From contig JBBQWV010000004.1 in NCBI GenBank assembly GCA_038210275.1, positions 62,001-126,000 of the forward strand: 64,000 nucleotides of DNA, in the 5' to 3' direction. Positions 51,180 through 60,551 of this stretch are shown one piece after another (within the stretch, counting starts at the first letter, position 1; each line of letters begins with the position of its first letter). The stretch is from PALSA-1296 sp038210275 (lineage in GTDB: Bacteria > Bacteroidota > Ignavibacteria > Palsa-1295). The notes beneath the pieces are model-generated. The model searched no databases. It saw nothing but the letters and a program-made list of their open reading frames with translations, and was not told the origin of the DNA. The translations under genes were made by a program, and so were the position numbers.

Positions 51180-51417
51180 AGATACCCCGTGATATTTCCG
51201 GCAAATAACTTATAAAAGTTCTTGAGCCATTAGGGTATCAGGTCATTCGTCAAAAAGGAAGCCATGTGTATTTGACTGCAAATCATCCTTACGAGCATCA
51301 TATTGCTGTGCACTCCATAACCCCTTAAAGCTCGGCACACTGATGGGAATACTGAATGATGTTGCCATCCATCAGAAAATCTCCAGAGCAGAGTTATCGC
51401 AAAAATTATTCAGTTGA
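51176..51417 (+). pseudogene. Decayed HicA-like mRNA-interferase toxin
   Basis: Conceptual translation gives KIPRDISGK, stop, LIKVLEPLGYQVIRQKGSHV, a HicA double-stranded-RNA-binding fold with the G-S-H active-site motif. Codon 11 is TAA where CAA would be expected, and a one-base shift near 51329 is needed to read LGTLMGILNDVAIH through to KLFS and stop. Toxin therefore inactive. Confidence 0.7.
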
Positions 51418-51521
51418 TCTCAAGGAGCTTGTCTTATAAGAAGCTCGTCTCTTCCCTTCCCCGATGGTGGAACAACGACCTCCCAATAAGATTATGCCGT
51501 CCCAACCTGGACTAAAATGCT

Positions 51522-52814
51522 TTACTGCCGGATAATCTTCTTCGTAATCACTCCATTCGTCGTTTGAAATCTTACGTAGTATGTGCCCGGAACAAGTTTC
51601 GAGCAATCAATCGTGAAATTTGATTCTTGATACTTCGGCAAAGAAATCAATGTCTCGCCGAGAAGATTCAGAACCGTTACATTCACGATATTTTCAGGGG
51701 CGCTTTGGATTGTGATGCTTCCGGTTGTGGGATTTGGGAAAATCTCGATCGGATTGGTAACAACATTATCATTCACTGCCAATGGATGAGCAACGTTTGG
51801 CGGAGCGACGGAATAATCGAACTCCAGCGAGGAACAACTGAATGCGTAAGTATCGTAATTCGGTCCATATTCCGGGCTAGTGACATCGCCTTTACTTATA
51901 ATAAGTGAGCCAAGTTCAGCCGAAGAATACACGGCTCCTTTTTTCAAATAAACAACACATTGCAAGCCGCTTTTAATAGTCGAACCCGGCTCTGCAAAAA
52001 CGGTATCACAGCAAGCTCCATATAGGGAGAAAGTCTTTCCGGGATTGACCCAATAAACGTGCCCGCCGTATCCACCTTGTTCGGCACTTGAGTCTGAATC
52101 AATAACAATGGCATTATGCGGTATGATCGGATTGCAGCCAAAGACGGAAACTGTTGAAGTATATATTGTTGATCCGCAATTGCCAGCGACGATTCGAACA
52201 GAAATCTTTTTCGTGCCACTATTGCCAAAGGTTACATTTTGTGATAGTCCGCCAACTACTGATTGAGGCGTCGCATCAGATCCGAAATCCCAGAATATTG
52301 AATCGACCAATAGGGTATGGCCGCCCGATGTGGTAGCTGAAAATTGTGTTGCCACACCAGCCATTATTATCGGTGCGTTATTGCCGTTTGGGAAAGCCAT
52401 CGTCTTATACTCTACTTTTGCGTAGGGTGTTGTACTGATAGAAATATCACTTCCATTATCGGGGCTTTCGATATAGGGAACCGCTCCGATAATCCGAATA
52501 CGATACTGTGCCGCCCCTACGGCGCCGGGTATCGACGCCTTTATAGTAAATTTTCCGGGTAGAGTATCGGTGATCGAACCGATATTTTGAAAACCGTTTG
52601 CGAAGCCGCCGGCATAATTTGATAACTGAAGCGTAAATACATTCGTATGCCCAAAGAACCCGGTTACTGTGAAATCGACTGATACAGAATCCCCTGCGCA
52701 GAATCGTTGAGCGGAGACCTTACCAATAGCTATCGACTGGGCGTTCGCAGTTCCAACGAGAAGCAGCGTAGTAAGCAATGCAAGGAATGAGGAAGGATGA
52801 TGTAGATTTTTCAT
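51522..52814 (-). CDS. Secreted T9SS cargo protein with PKD-like region
   Basis: 430 residues. Signal peptide (cleavage near ANAQ); Ig/PKD-like beta-sandwiches (VDSIFWDFGSDATPQ, FGNSGTKKISVRIVAGNCGS); T9SS sorting domain at the end (EIFPNPTTGSITIQ ... PGTYYVRFQT). Surface or secreted protein of unknown role. Only unexplained sequence lies between it and the hicA remnant (51418-51521). Confidence 0.82.
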   Translation of the reverse strand: MKNLHHPSSFLALLTTLLLVGTANAQSIAIGKVSAQRFCAGDSVSVDFTVTGFFGHTNVFTLQLSNYAGGFANGFQNIGSITDTLPGKFTIKASIPGAVGAAQYRIRIIGAVPYIESPDNGSDISISTTPYAKVEYKTMAFPNGNNAPIIMAGVATQFSATTSGGHTLLVDSIFWDFGSDATPQSVVGGLSQNVTFGNSGTKKISVRIVAGNCGSTIYTSTVSVFGCNPIIPHNAIVIDSDSSAEQGGYGGHVYWVNPGKTFSLYGACCDTVFAEPGSTIKSGLQCVVYLKKGAVYSSAELGSLIISKGDVTSPEYGPNYDTYAFSCSSLEFDYSVAPPNVAHPLAVNDNVVTNPIEIFPNPTTGSITIQSAPENIVNVTVLNLLGETLISLPKYQESNFTIDCSKLVPGTYYVRFQTTNGVITKKIIRQ

Positions 52815-52954
52815 GATATAAAAAAGATAGTTAATTACAAATCAAAAAAACAATTTGTCATAGCGAACGTTACAACTAAAAGCTGCAAAATAATAAATTC
52901 ATCCCAAGGGATAATTTCTATTTGGCAAAGATTCTTGCCCCAAATTTTCGGAAC

Positions 52955-53764
52955 TCAAAGCTCGACTCGCTCTGGTGAAGTAAAGAATTTCCCGATGAAG
53001 TCCATTCTGTTCTTTACTCCTGTTTTTTTAAAGATATGCTGGATGTGCTTTTTTACAGTTGCAAGCGAGACGAAATTTCTTTCGGCTATTTCTTCATTAG
53101 AATAGCCGAACAGAATTTCGGGAAGAAGCTTTGTTTCGGACTCTGAAAGATTAAAGTTATTTGAAACGTCGGCGCAAATGTGTGAATAAGCATCGAAGTA
53201 TTGGAATGATTTTGTCTTAAAGATAGGATTTAAAATAGTGCCGAATAGGAGTAAGATATGCGGTGATAGTTTTTTAAAAATCCTAAGATCATTTTCAGAG
53301 AATGAATTATCCTCTTTTTTATCTTTGAACTTGAAAAAGCCAACCATAACTTTCTGAGGCACCCTTGATATTAATCTATGGTAATGGTAATCAGGTTTAT
53401 CAGGAACGCTCTCCTTCATTCGCTTAATGGTATTTTGATAGTTGTGCTCAATGCTGGCATCAAATATCGCATCAGGGTCCTGCTCTTCTGAAGCGACAAT
53501 CTCGTACTTTGTCTTACTTTCGTTCTTGTCAGTCCATTGTGATTTGAACATTGTAAAATGTTCGTTCCCCGGGCTCTTATTAACTTCGGTCATAGTATAA
53601 TGAAAGAAATCATACCAAATGAATCGGATCAAAAGTTTATTTAGCTGATGGGCAACATCGAGATTCTCAGGATTATTATTCAATAATGGTAGTATCCCCT
53701 CATACAAGGAAAGGATATCTTTCTCAGTAATATCTTCGATACGGATGTTCTTTTTCTTCGACAT
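52955..53764 (-). CDS. LuxR-type transcriptional regulator
   Basis: 269 residues. C-terminal LuxR HTH: LSESETKLLPEILFGYSNEE, then NFVSLATVKKHIQHIFKKTG. The N-terminal about 195 residues do not look like a receiver domain (no conserved Asp/Lys pattern); probably a novel sensory region. Single gene; target unknown. Confidence 0.82.
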   Translation of the reverse strand: MSKKKNIRIEDITEKDILSLYEGILPLLNNNPENLDVAHQLNKLLIRFIWYDFFHYTMTEVNKSPGNEHFTMFKSQWTDKNESKTKYEIVASEEQDPDAIFDASIEHNYQNTIKRMKESVPDKPDYHYHRLISRVPQKVMVGFFKFKDKKEDNSFSENDLRIFKKLSPHILLLFGTILNPIFKTKSFQYFDAYSHICADVSNNFNLSESETKLLPEILFGYSNEEIAERNFVSLATVKKHIQHIFKKTGVKNRMDFIGKFFTSPERVEL

Positions 53765-53790
53765 ACATTATTAGTGCAATTATAGAACTG

Positions 53791-53821
53791 CAAAAATACC
53801 ACAATCTCTTTGCAAAAACAA
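53791..53821 (-). promoter_or_regulatory. Candidate promoter of the LuxR-type gene
   Basis: On the minus strand TTG, a 20-base spacer, then TATTTTTG (53798-53791), about 27 bases before the ATG. Fits the Bacteroidota TTG/TAnnTTTG pattern. Confidence 0.48.
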
Positions 53822-53856
53822 GCTTTAGTATAGGTAAAAATGAGTGACCTAAAAAG

Positions 53857-55233
53857 CTACTCCTTCTTCCCGTATTTCCCAGGCATTAATTGCTCCAGTC
53901 TTTCGCGGATGAGCTTTTCTCTGCCGTATCCTTTGGGATCGTAGTAGAGTTTATCTTCGTAGCCTTCGGGTAAGTAGTTGATCTCATCGGTAAAACCGCC
54001 TTCATAATTATGTGCGTACTTATAGCCTTCTTTATATCCAAGTTCTTTCATCAGTTTTGTTGGTGCATTACGCAAGTGCAAAGGCACGGGAAGGTTCGGA
54101 TCTTTTGCAACATCGGCTGTCGCAGCGCCGATGGCTGTGGTTGCCGCATTTGATTTCGGAGCCGAGGCAAGATAGGCAACGACTTGCGAAAAAATAAGCT
54201 GAGACTCGGGCCAGCCAACTGCTCGGACAGCATCCCAACAACTTACAGCAACTGATAGAGCAAAGGGATCGGCATTACCGATATCTTCGGAAGCAAGGAT
54301 GATCATGCGCCGAGCGATGAACTCCGGGTCTTCGCCCGCTTCGATCATTCGCGCAAGCCAGTAGATCGAAGCATTCGGATCGGAGCCGCGCATGGATTTG
54401 ATAAATGCACTGATAATATCGTAATGCATCTCACCACCTTTATCGTAGCGCGATGCTTTGCGTCCGAAAGAATTTTCGATGGTCTCCTGTGTGATATGAA
54501 TATCAGCGCCTGTTGCGCCTGCCATCGAAACAGCAAGTTCTAATGCCGAAAGCATTTTGCGAACATCACCACCACTCAACCCAAAAAGAGATTTCTTCGC
54601 ATTTTCACCAAATGAAATTTTGAGTTGTTTTAATTCTTCATCTTGTGTTACTGCGCGATCAAGTACGTCTTCAAGATCTTGCACTTCAAGCGAATTCAAA
54701 ACATATACTCGCGCTCGAGAGAGAAGCGGAGAGATTACTTCGAAAGATGGATTTTCTGTTGTTGCACCGATGAGAGTGATCGTCCCATCTTCAACAGCGC
54801 CGAGCAGCGCATCTTGCTGTGATTTCGAGAAACGGTGAATTTCATCAATGAATAGTATGCTGCGTTTTTTATTGCGGACATTTGCGCGTTTTGCTTCCGC
54901 TATTACATCGCGTAGATCTTTCACTCCGCTCGATACTGCCGATAGAGCAAAGAACGCGCCGCCTGCATTTTGCGAAAGTGCACGGGCGATCGTCGTCTTT
55001 CCCGTTCCGGGCGGACCCCAAAGGATCATCGAATGCACATTGCCTGAGCGGAACATCAAGTCAAGCGGCTTGCCTACGCCGATCAGATGTTTTTGTCCGA
55101 CGATCTCCGAAAGATCTTTCGGACGCATCCTCTCAGCAAGCGGCGCGAACCGCTCACTTGCTTCGGTAGGAATAAATGCTTCGCCAAATGATGGCTGATC
55201 ATCATGCGGCGACGGTTTACGTTGTGTTGGCAT
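53857..55233 (-). CDS. rarA: Replication-associated recombination protein A (MgsA/RarA)
   Basis: 458 residues. AAA+ ATPase: Walker A G73-PPGTGKT, Walker B ILFIDEIHRF, sensor-1 LIGATTENPSFEV; C-terminal tetramerisation region with ASEDIGNADPFAL and LPEGYEDKLYY. Acts at stalled replication forks. Confidence 0.95.
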   Translation of the reverse strand: MPTQRKPSPHDDQPSFGEAFIPTEASERFAPLAERMRPKDLSEIVGQKHLIGVGKPLDLMFRSGNVHSMILWGPPGTGKTTIARALSQNAGGAFFALSAVSSGVKDLRDVIAEAKRANVRNKKRSILFIDEIHRFSKSQQDALLGAVEDGTITLIGATTENPSFEVISPLLSRARVYVLNSLEVQDLEDVLDRAVTQDEELKQLKISFGENAKKSLFGLSGGDVRKMLSALELAVSMAGATGADIHITQETIENSFGRKASRYDKGGEMHYDIISAFIKSMRGSDPNASIYWLARMIEAGEDPEFIARRMIILASEDIGNADPFALSVAVSCWDAVRAVGWPESQLIFSQVVAYLASAPKSNAATTAIGAATADVAKDPNLPVPLHLRNAPTKLMKELGYKEGYKYAHNYEGGFTDEINYLPEGYEDKLYYDPKGYGREKLIRERLEQLMPGKYGKKE

Positions 55234-55315
55234 GGTAGAAGAACGAATATGGATGGGGGGAAGAATCCCTAAAGAAAATTCATTGAGTTTTACAGTGTCT
55301 AATGAAACAAACCAA

Positions 55316-55431
55316 TGTCATTGCGAGGAGTCGCAAAGCGACGACGAAGCAATCTAAAATCTCAAACTTTAGTCTCTAACTTGAAGTTTTTAGATTGCCA
55401 CGTCGGGCTAAAGCCCTCCTCGTAATGACAT
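55316..55431. repeat. Dispersed inverted repeat, family A, copy 7
   Basis: GTCATTGCGAGGAGTCGCAA ... TTAGATTGCCACGTCGGGCT ... CTCGTAATGACAT. It is the only thing recognised in the 327-base gap between rarA and the BNR-repeat protein. Confidence 0.87.
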
Positions 55432-55560
55432 TAAAAGGTGCCTGACTTCCCCCTAAACCCTTTTTGTGAAACTGATTGTTCTATAAATGAATTTACAAGT
55501 AGCTGCCCCCGCCTGCTTCTTTAAATGAATCTAAGAGTAAACTACCTCAACAGTATAGCT

Positions 55561-58539
55561 ATGTCTCGATTTTACAAATTTGCAACGCTCGTTCTTCTTA
55601 CTGCTTCGTTTTGCTTTTCTCAATCTGCAAGAGCGCAGGAATCCGAAAGTCTTGAGAATGAAATTCTGGCAAAGCCCGTCACTGTTCCTCGCGAAGTTGG
55701 AGTGTATAAAGGCATTAACTCACTCCCGGAATCGGTGCGCCGCACAAAGCCTTTTGCACGTATGCTCCATGATTTACAGCATTATGCAGGAGCAGACGGA
55801 GTGGATAATAGCCAAGCTCGCATCGAAGCCTTCGCACAATCCAAAGCCGATATGATTCGCTCAGCGATGACTTCGGATAAAGTCTCTGGCAGTAAACTTC
55901 CGATTTTTGCAAACGCTTGGACGAACATCGGACCGGTGAATACCGGCGGCTGCACAAAAGCAATCGCATTCGATCCGACCGATGGCAATACGATCTATGC
56001 CGGAGCCGCAGGCGGTGGCGTTTGGAAAACGGTGAATGCAGGCGCTTCATGGTCTCCGATGACTGATCTTACTATTCCTGATCTTGCAGTCGCTTCGATC
56101 GCCGTCGATCCATCGTCTCCGAAGACGATATATGTTGGTTCAGGCGATCCTTCAGTCGCATCCGATGGGTTGCCGGGTTCTGGGCTTTATAAATCAACTG
56201 ATGCCGGAGCGACATGGGCACGTATGGCAGCGGGGAAACTTCCCGCTACGATAAACAAAGTACTTGTGCATCCGACAAATTCGAAAATCGTTTTTGCTTG
56301 CAGTTATAATAACAGCAACGGAGTTTATCGCTCGACAGACGGAGGTACAACCTTCACAAAGGTTTATACTGCCAACGGCGTTGTTTGGGATATTATCCCG
56401 GGTCAGGTTATCGCAGGACAGTTGATCATGTATTTTGTTGAGGGCAATCAGCCTGGCGGAACTGCCGCCGAATGTGGAATCTATAAATCAATTAATGACG
56501 GACTGACATGGGCAAAGATATCGACGGCGAATTTGCCCGCCGGAAATACTATCGGCAAAGCAGCGCTGGCAATTCCTACTAACGATAAAACGAAGGTCTA
56601 TTGTCTGATGGCAAAACCTGATGGGAATATGCAAGGACTTTATAAATCTGTAAATTCAGGATTATTGTTTAGCTCAGTAACGACCGTTCCCTCTTCGCTT
56701 TTTAATCCCGGCGGTAACGGACCTCAAGGGTGGTATGACCTTTATCTGGCGATCGCTCCGACGACCACAACCAATGACTCTCTCTATATTGGCGGTGTCG
56801 AAGCATATTATTCTTTTAATAGTGGCGGGACTTGGCATGCCTATAGCGATTACTCAGGTAATACAAACGTCCATGTAGATAATCAATCTATTGCACTCGA
56901 TCCGAAAAATTCACGCAACGTATTTATCGGAACCGATGGCGGTGTTTATCGCTCAACCAATGCCGGACAAACATGGTCTTACCGCTCGACAGGAATGCAG
57001 ACAATGCGCTTCTACCATATCGCTTTGGATAACGGCGATTACCTGAAAACTTATGGCGGTGCGCAAGATCAAGGAGATTGGAAACTTGTCAACGGTCAAG
57101 GTCCTTCGTTTATTTTTGGCGGTGACGGATTTCAGCCAATCGTTGATAATACGAACTCGAATACGATTTATGTTGAAGGACCATTCGGAGATCTTTTTAA
57201 ATCAACAAATGGCGGAGCTAATTATAATAATATCGACGCTCCACAATTTGTTCAAGGCAGCGGAAACTACGAAGCATCCGATTGGGAGACTCCGTTTATT
57301 ATGGCTCCGAAAAACAATGCAACGCTTTTTACCGGCAGACAGCATTTATGGCAGTCCGTAAACGGCGGGGGTTCATGGAGTACCGTTTCTCCTTTATTTG
57401 TCTATAATAACAATACCTATTTTATCGAATCAATCGGTTTATCCCCTGCGAATTCCCAATATTATTGGGCAGGTCTTCAGGGCGGAAAGATTCAGCTCAC
57501 CACCAATAGCGGTACGAACTGGGCGGATAAATCTTCCGGATTACCTAATGGCAATGTTCGATCAATCGTCTGTAGCCCGACCGATAAAGATTGGGCATTG
57601 GCATCATTCGAAGTTTATGGGACAACCCTTTCACGCGTGAGGCTTACTACAAATGCAGGAACAACGTGGACGAATGTTTCGGGTACCAATGGCAAGATTC
57701 TTCCCGGCGTTCCGGTCAATTGCTTGGCGCTGGATTCCACCAGTCCTGCAACAGTATGGTATGCTGCAACCGATAACGGTATCTACTACACTCGCGATGC
57801 CGGAGCATCATGGTCTATTGCCGGATCAGGTATTGGGCTTGCTCCGTGCTGGGATGTGCAAGTGCATGCCAACAAAACTACCATCAGAGTCGGCACACAT
57901 GGAAGAAGTATTTGGGAAGGCAATGTAAATATCCTGCCCGTAGAGTTGACTGGACTTGTGGCAACGAAAACGACGACAGGTACAAAGCTTGATTGGAAAA
58001 CTGATAGCGAAAGAAGTAATTCGGGATTTTATATTGAACGCAGTTATAATTATCAGGCGTTCGAAGATCTTTACTTTCAAACAGGTGCAGGAAATTCGAA
58101 TACAGAAAAATCGTACAGCTTCTTCGATCCGAAAACTGATGGCGGATATTATATTTACCGTTTGAATCAAATTGATCTCGATGGCTCTTCGCATTTATCG
58201 AATATTGTTGAAGTACGGTACGGAGCTACAGCATCGGCTCTCAGGTTAGAACAAAGTTTTCCGAATCCATTCTTCATCTCCGATTCAAAAGCCGGAAGTG
58301 TTCGGATACGTTACGAACTTCCGACGAGCGACGAAGTAACGCTTAAGATCGTCTCCGTTTCCGGAGCAGTAGTCAGGTCCCTCCTTGATAAGCAGCAGCA
58401 ATCTGTTGGCGAGCAAGATGCTTTTTGGGATGGCACTGATAACAGCGGCGTACCTGTCTCGGCTGGAGCCTATTACTACGTTCTCGAAACGAAAAGCGGC
58501 GGAAAGCTATGGAATAAGATGCTGCTGGTGGGGAAATAA
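55561..58539 (+). CDS. Large secreted BNR/sortilin-like beta-propeller protein
   Basis: 992 residues. Signal peptide at the ATG 55561 (cleavage near ARAQ). Many Asp-box/BNR repeats, for example GLYKSTDAGATWARM, GVYRSTDGGTTF and GIYYTRDAGASWS, predict one or two beta-propellers. The C-terminus (LEQSFPNPFF ... GVPVSAGAYYYVLE) is a FlgD-like/T9SS sorting domain. Exported to the surface; could bind or degrade polysaccharide or protein. Confidence 0.88.
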   Translation: MSRFYKFATLVLLTASFCFSQSARAQESESLENEILAKPVTVPREVGVYKGINSLPESVRRTKPFARMLHDLQHYAGADGVDNSQARIEAFAQSKADMIRSAMTSDKVSGSKLPIFANAWTNIGPVNTGGCTKAIAFDPTDGNTIYAGAAGGGVWKTVNAGASWSPMTDLTIPDLAVASIAVDPSSPKTIYVGSGDPSVASDGLPGSGLYKSTDAGATWARMAAGKLPATINKVLVHPTNSKIVFACSYNNSNGVYRSTDGGTTFTKVYTANGVVWDIIPGQVIAGQLIMYFVEGNQPGGTAAECGIYKSINDGLTWAKISTANLPAGNTIGKAALAIPTNDKTKVYCLMAKPDGNMQGLYKSVNSGLLFSSVTTVPSSLFNPGGNGPQGWYDLYLAIAPTTTTNDSLYIGGVEAYYSFNSGGTWHAYSDYSGNTNVHVDNQSIALDPKNSRNVFIGTDGGVYRSTNAGQTWSYRSTGMQTMRFYHIALDNGDYLKTYGGAQDQGDWKLVNGQGPSFIFGGDGFQPIVDNTNSNTIYVEGPFGDLFKSTNGGANYNNIDAPQFVQGSGNYEASDWETPFIMAPKNNATLFTGRQHLWQSVNGGGSWSTVSPLFVYNNNTYFIESIGLSPANSQYYWAGLQGGKIQLTTNSGTNWADKSSGLPNGNVRSIVCSPTDKDWALASFEVYGTTLSRVRLTTNAGTTWTNVSGTNGKILPGVPVNCLALDSTSPATVWYAATDNGIYYTRDAGASWSIAGSGIGLAPCWDVQVHANKTTIRVGTHGRSIWEGNVNILPVELTGLVATKTTTGTKLDWKTDSERSNSGFYIERSYNYQAFEDLYFQTGAGNSNTEKSYSFFDPKTDGGYYIYRLNQIDLDGSSHLSNIVEVRYGATASALRLEQSFPNPFFISDSKAGSVRIRYELPTSDEVTLKIVSVSGAVVRSLLDKQQQSVGEQDAFWDGTDNSGVPVSAGAYYYVLETKSGGKLWNKMLLVGK

Positions 58540-58922
58540 GATAGGCGCCTAAAAACCGCCAAGTTGCCCCGTAACCCATTATAATTCATCAACATCGCTC
58601 TGCACACAGCAAAGTCTTTAGTCTTTAGTTATTAGTCTTTAGCAGAAAGACACCCTGAATCACTGCCCCAATTTCATCCTTAATCCTTTATCCCTCATCC
58701 TTTCCCCAAACTCCCGGGTGAGCGACTGTAACTCCTTATAATTCAAGTATATCGTTGTGCACATTTGCATCTTTTCCTTCCCTTTTATTTTCATCCCTCA
58801 TCCTTCCGCCTTCATCCTTTCCCCCGATAGGTGCCCATCATAATTGGAGTAATATACGACATAAAATCCCGTTTGTCAAGGTGCCCATCGACATTTATTC
58901 TCTGGGGAAAGCTTCTTCGTTA
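58540..58922. repeat. Intergenic heptad-repeat region
   Basis: No gene seen. Contains an AGTCTTT array (58613-58647) and two CATCCTT arrays (58675-58706 and 58792-58825), all with a 7-base period. GGTGCCCATC occurs twice (58831 and 58881 region), and GTAACCCATTATAATTCA and GTAACTCCTTATAATTCA form a diverged direct pair. Confidence 0.65.
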
Positions 58923-60146
58923 TCACATTTTAATAAACCGCACTGTCTCATTCCCTAATCTGGCAAAATAGATACCTGCCGGATAGCTTTGCATATCTAA
59001 ATGCAAAGAAGCCTGCCCCGCCGAAAGCTCCTCGCGCAAAACCTGCCTGCCGAGAAGATCAAATAGCTCGAATACTTCCGGCGCTTTCAATACCTCGAAT
59101 TGGAAATCAGCCGAGGAGGTGATGGGATTGGAAAGAAGAGTAAACCTTAGATTTAATTTATTTATAGTGACAGCATTTTTGCTATCGGTCTTAAAAATTT
59201 CTGAGTCCGTTATACAATAGGCAACTTGAGTTGATGGCACACTAAATTGAAACACCCGATGTGAAGACGGTATATGCTCTTCAACCCAACTATTTCCATA
59301 ATCTGAAGTACTATAAGTATAATCTGTAGTAAATCCAACACTATCAAAAAAAGTAGTTGAAGATATCTCACCTTGAACCGAGGATGTATAATTCCAACTA
59401 TCGCCATCGTCAGTACTTGTATAGAATAATGAGCTAACATGATCAAAAAGACTGAATAGCCAATTACCATTTTTTAATGATGCAATTGATACTTCTGTGC
59501 CAGCACGTCTGGCTATTCCCGAATCGCTTCTTACCCAATGATCCCCCGAATCCTTTGTTGATCCTAAAAAAAGCATCTGAAATCCATTATCAAATACACC
59601 GATACCAACCTTCGGTGACTTGAATGCAAAATTCCATGCTTGATAGAAAAAATCAGTTTCCCTTAAATGCCATTCTATACCGCCATTGGTCGAATAAGGT
59701 AGTAAACCACCCTTAAAATTCTGACATCCATAACATAAATTAGAGATAACGCCGAAAGAAGTGCCTTGCTGAAAGACAAATTGCATAAGGTCAACATTGA
59801 GGGTATCTTTACCGATGAGAACACTCTCTTGCCACGAAATGCCACCATTAACAGTATGAAAAATTTTACCTGAGTGATAATGTATAACAACCCCGGTATC
59901 AGCATTAACAAAATGTAAACTGGTGGTAATATCAATCAAGCGGGGTCTAGATGTCCAAGTAGTACCCCCATTAGATGAAAAAAAAAGTGAGCTATCTATT
60001 ACAAGGTAACCACTATCTGCGGAAAAAAAATCAACTACTGCATGTTTTCCGACGATAGGTGAGTTGATTTTTACCCACTTATGCTGCGCCAAAACTTCCG
60101 AATAGCAAAACAGAAAAACAACAAGGGTTACAAAGGTGGTTTTCAT
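58923..60146 (-). CDS. Secreted YCF48/BNR-repeat protein with T9SS sorting domain
   Basis: 407 residues. Signal peptide (cleavage near VLAQ). Repeats such as FFSSNGGTTWTS, IFHTVNGGISWQES and FYTSTDDGDSWNY point to a beta-propeller like YCF48/BNR families. C-terminal sorting domain includes ELFDLLGRQVLREEL and YPAGIYFARLGN. Richer in A+T than its neighbours. Function unknown. Confidence 0.84.
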   Translation of the reverse strand: MKTTFVTLVVFLFCYSEVLAQHKWVKINSPIVGKHAVVDFFSADSGYLVIDSSLFFSSNGGTTWTSRPRLIDITTSLHFVNADTGVVIHYHSGKIFHTVNGGISWQESVLIGKDTLNVDLMQFVFQQGTSFGVISNLCYGCQNFKGGLLPYSTNGGIEWHLRETDFFYQAWNFAFKSPKVGIGVFDNGFQMLFLGSTKDSGDHWVRSDSGIARRAGTEVSIASLKNGNWLFSLFDHVSSLFYTSTDDGDSWNYTSSVQGEISSTTFFDSVGFTTDYTYSTSDYGNSWVEEHIPSSHRVFQFSVPSTQVAYCITDSEIFKTDSKNAVTINKLNLRFTLLSNPITSSADFQFEVLKAPEVFELFDLLGRQVLREELSAGQASLHLDMQSYPAGIYFARLGNETVRFIKM

Positions 60147-60155
60147 ATAATTTGT

Positions 60156-60224
60156 CTACTTGAACAATGGAGGGTGCGGCAATGCAACTTGCAAATCCTG
60201 CCAGCCTTGTACTCCGATATTCAT
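60156..60224 (-). CDS. Putative 22-residue leader ORF
   Basis: ATG with an AAGGAG ribosome site about 10 bases upstream opens a 22-codon frame (ending PHPPLFK) that stops just before the T9SS gene at 60146. It could be a leader peptide; the ribosome site is the only real support. Confidence 0.3.
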   Translation of the reverse strand: MNIGVQGWQDLQVALPHPPLFK

Positions 60225-60551
60225 AATATTATTCTCCTTGAGTTTGTTTTTTTTTATATTATTTTGAGTTCGACTCTCAACGTCGCTTTAAAAGCAAGGA
60301 AAGTCTTTTGTCAGACATATCAGACATGAAAACTACGCGGAATACTGGGAGTTGGTTCCGGGTTGAAAAAGGAGTAATAATAGCAAGAACTATTCTCCCG
60401 AAATATCCGTCTTTTCATATACAATACGTTCGCTCATTAATTCTGCCACTGGAGTTGTTGTTGTCACTGTTCTGACTAATTGCGGACGAGGGGATATATA
60501 CATAAAAACACGCCGCGGCGGATCACAGCATTTAATACGTTAAGGATACCA
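60225..60551. other. Intergenic, nothing recognised
   Basis: About 330 bases between divergent T9SS genes. No hairpin or repeat of the window's families and no convincing promoter was found; it must hold the promoters for both genes. Confidence 0.4.

Noticed and set aside
58540..58922. Possible CRISPR array
   Set aside because: The repeats are 7-base words without 25-40 base repeats or unique spacers, and no cas genes are present.
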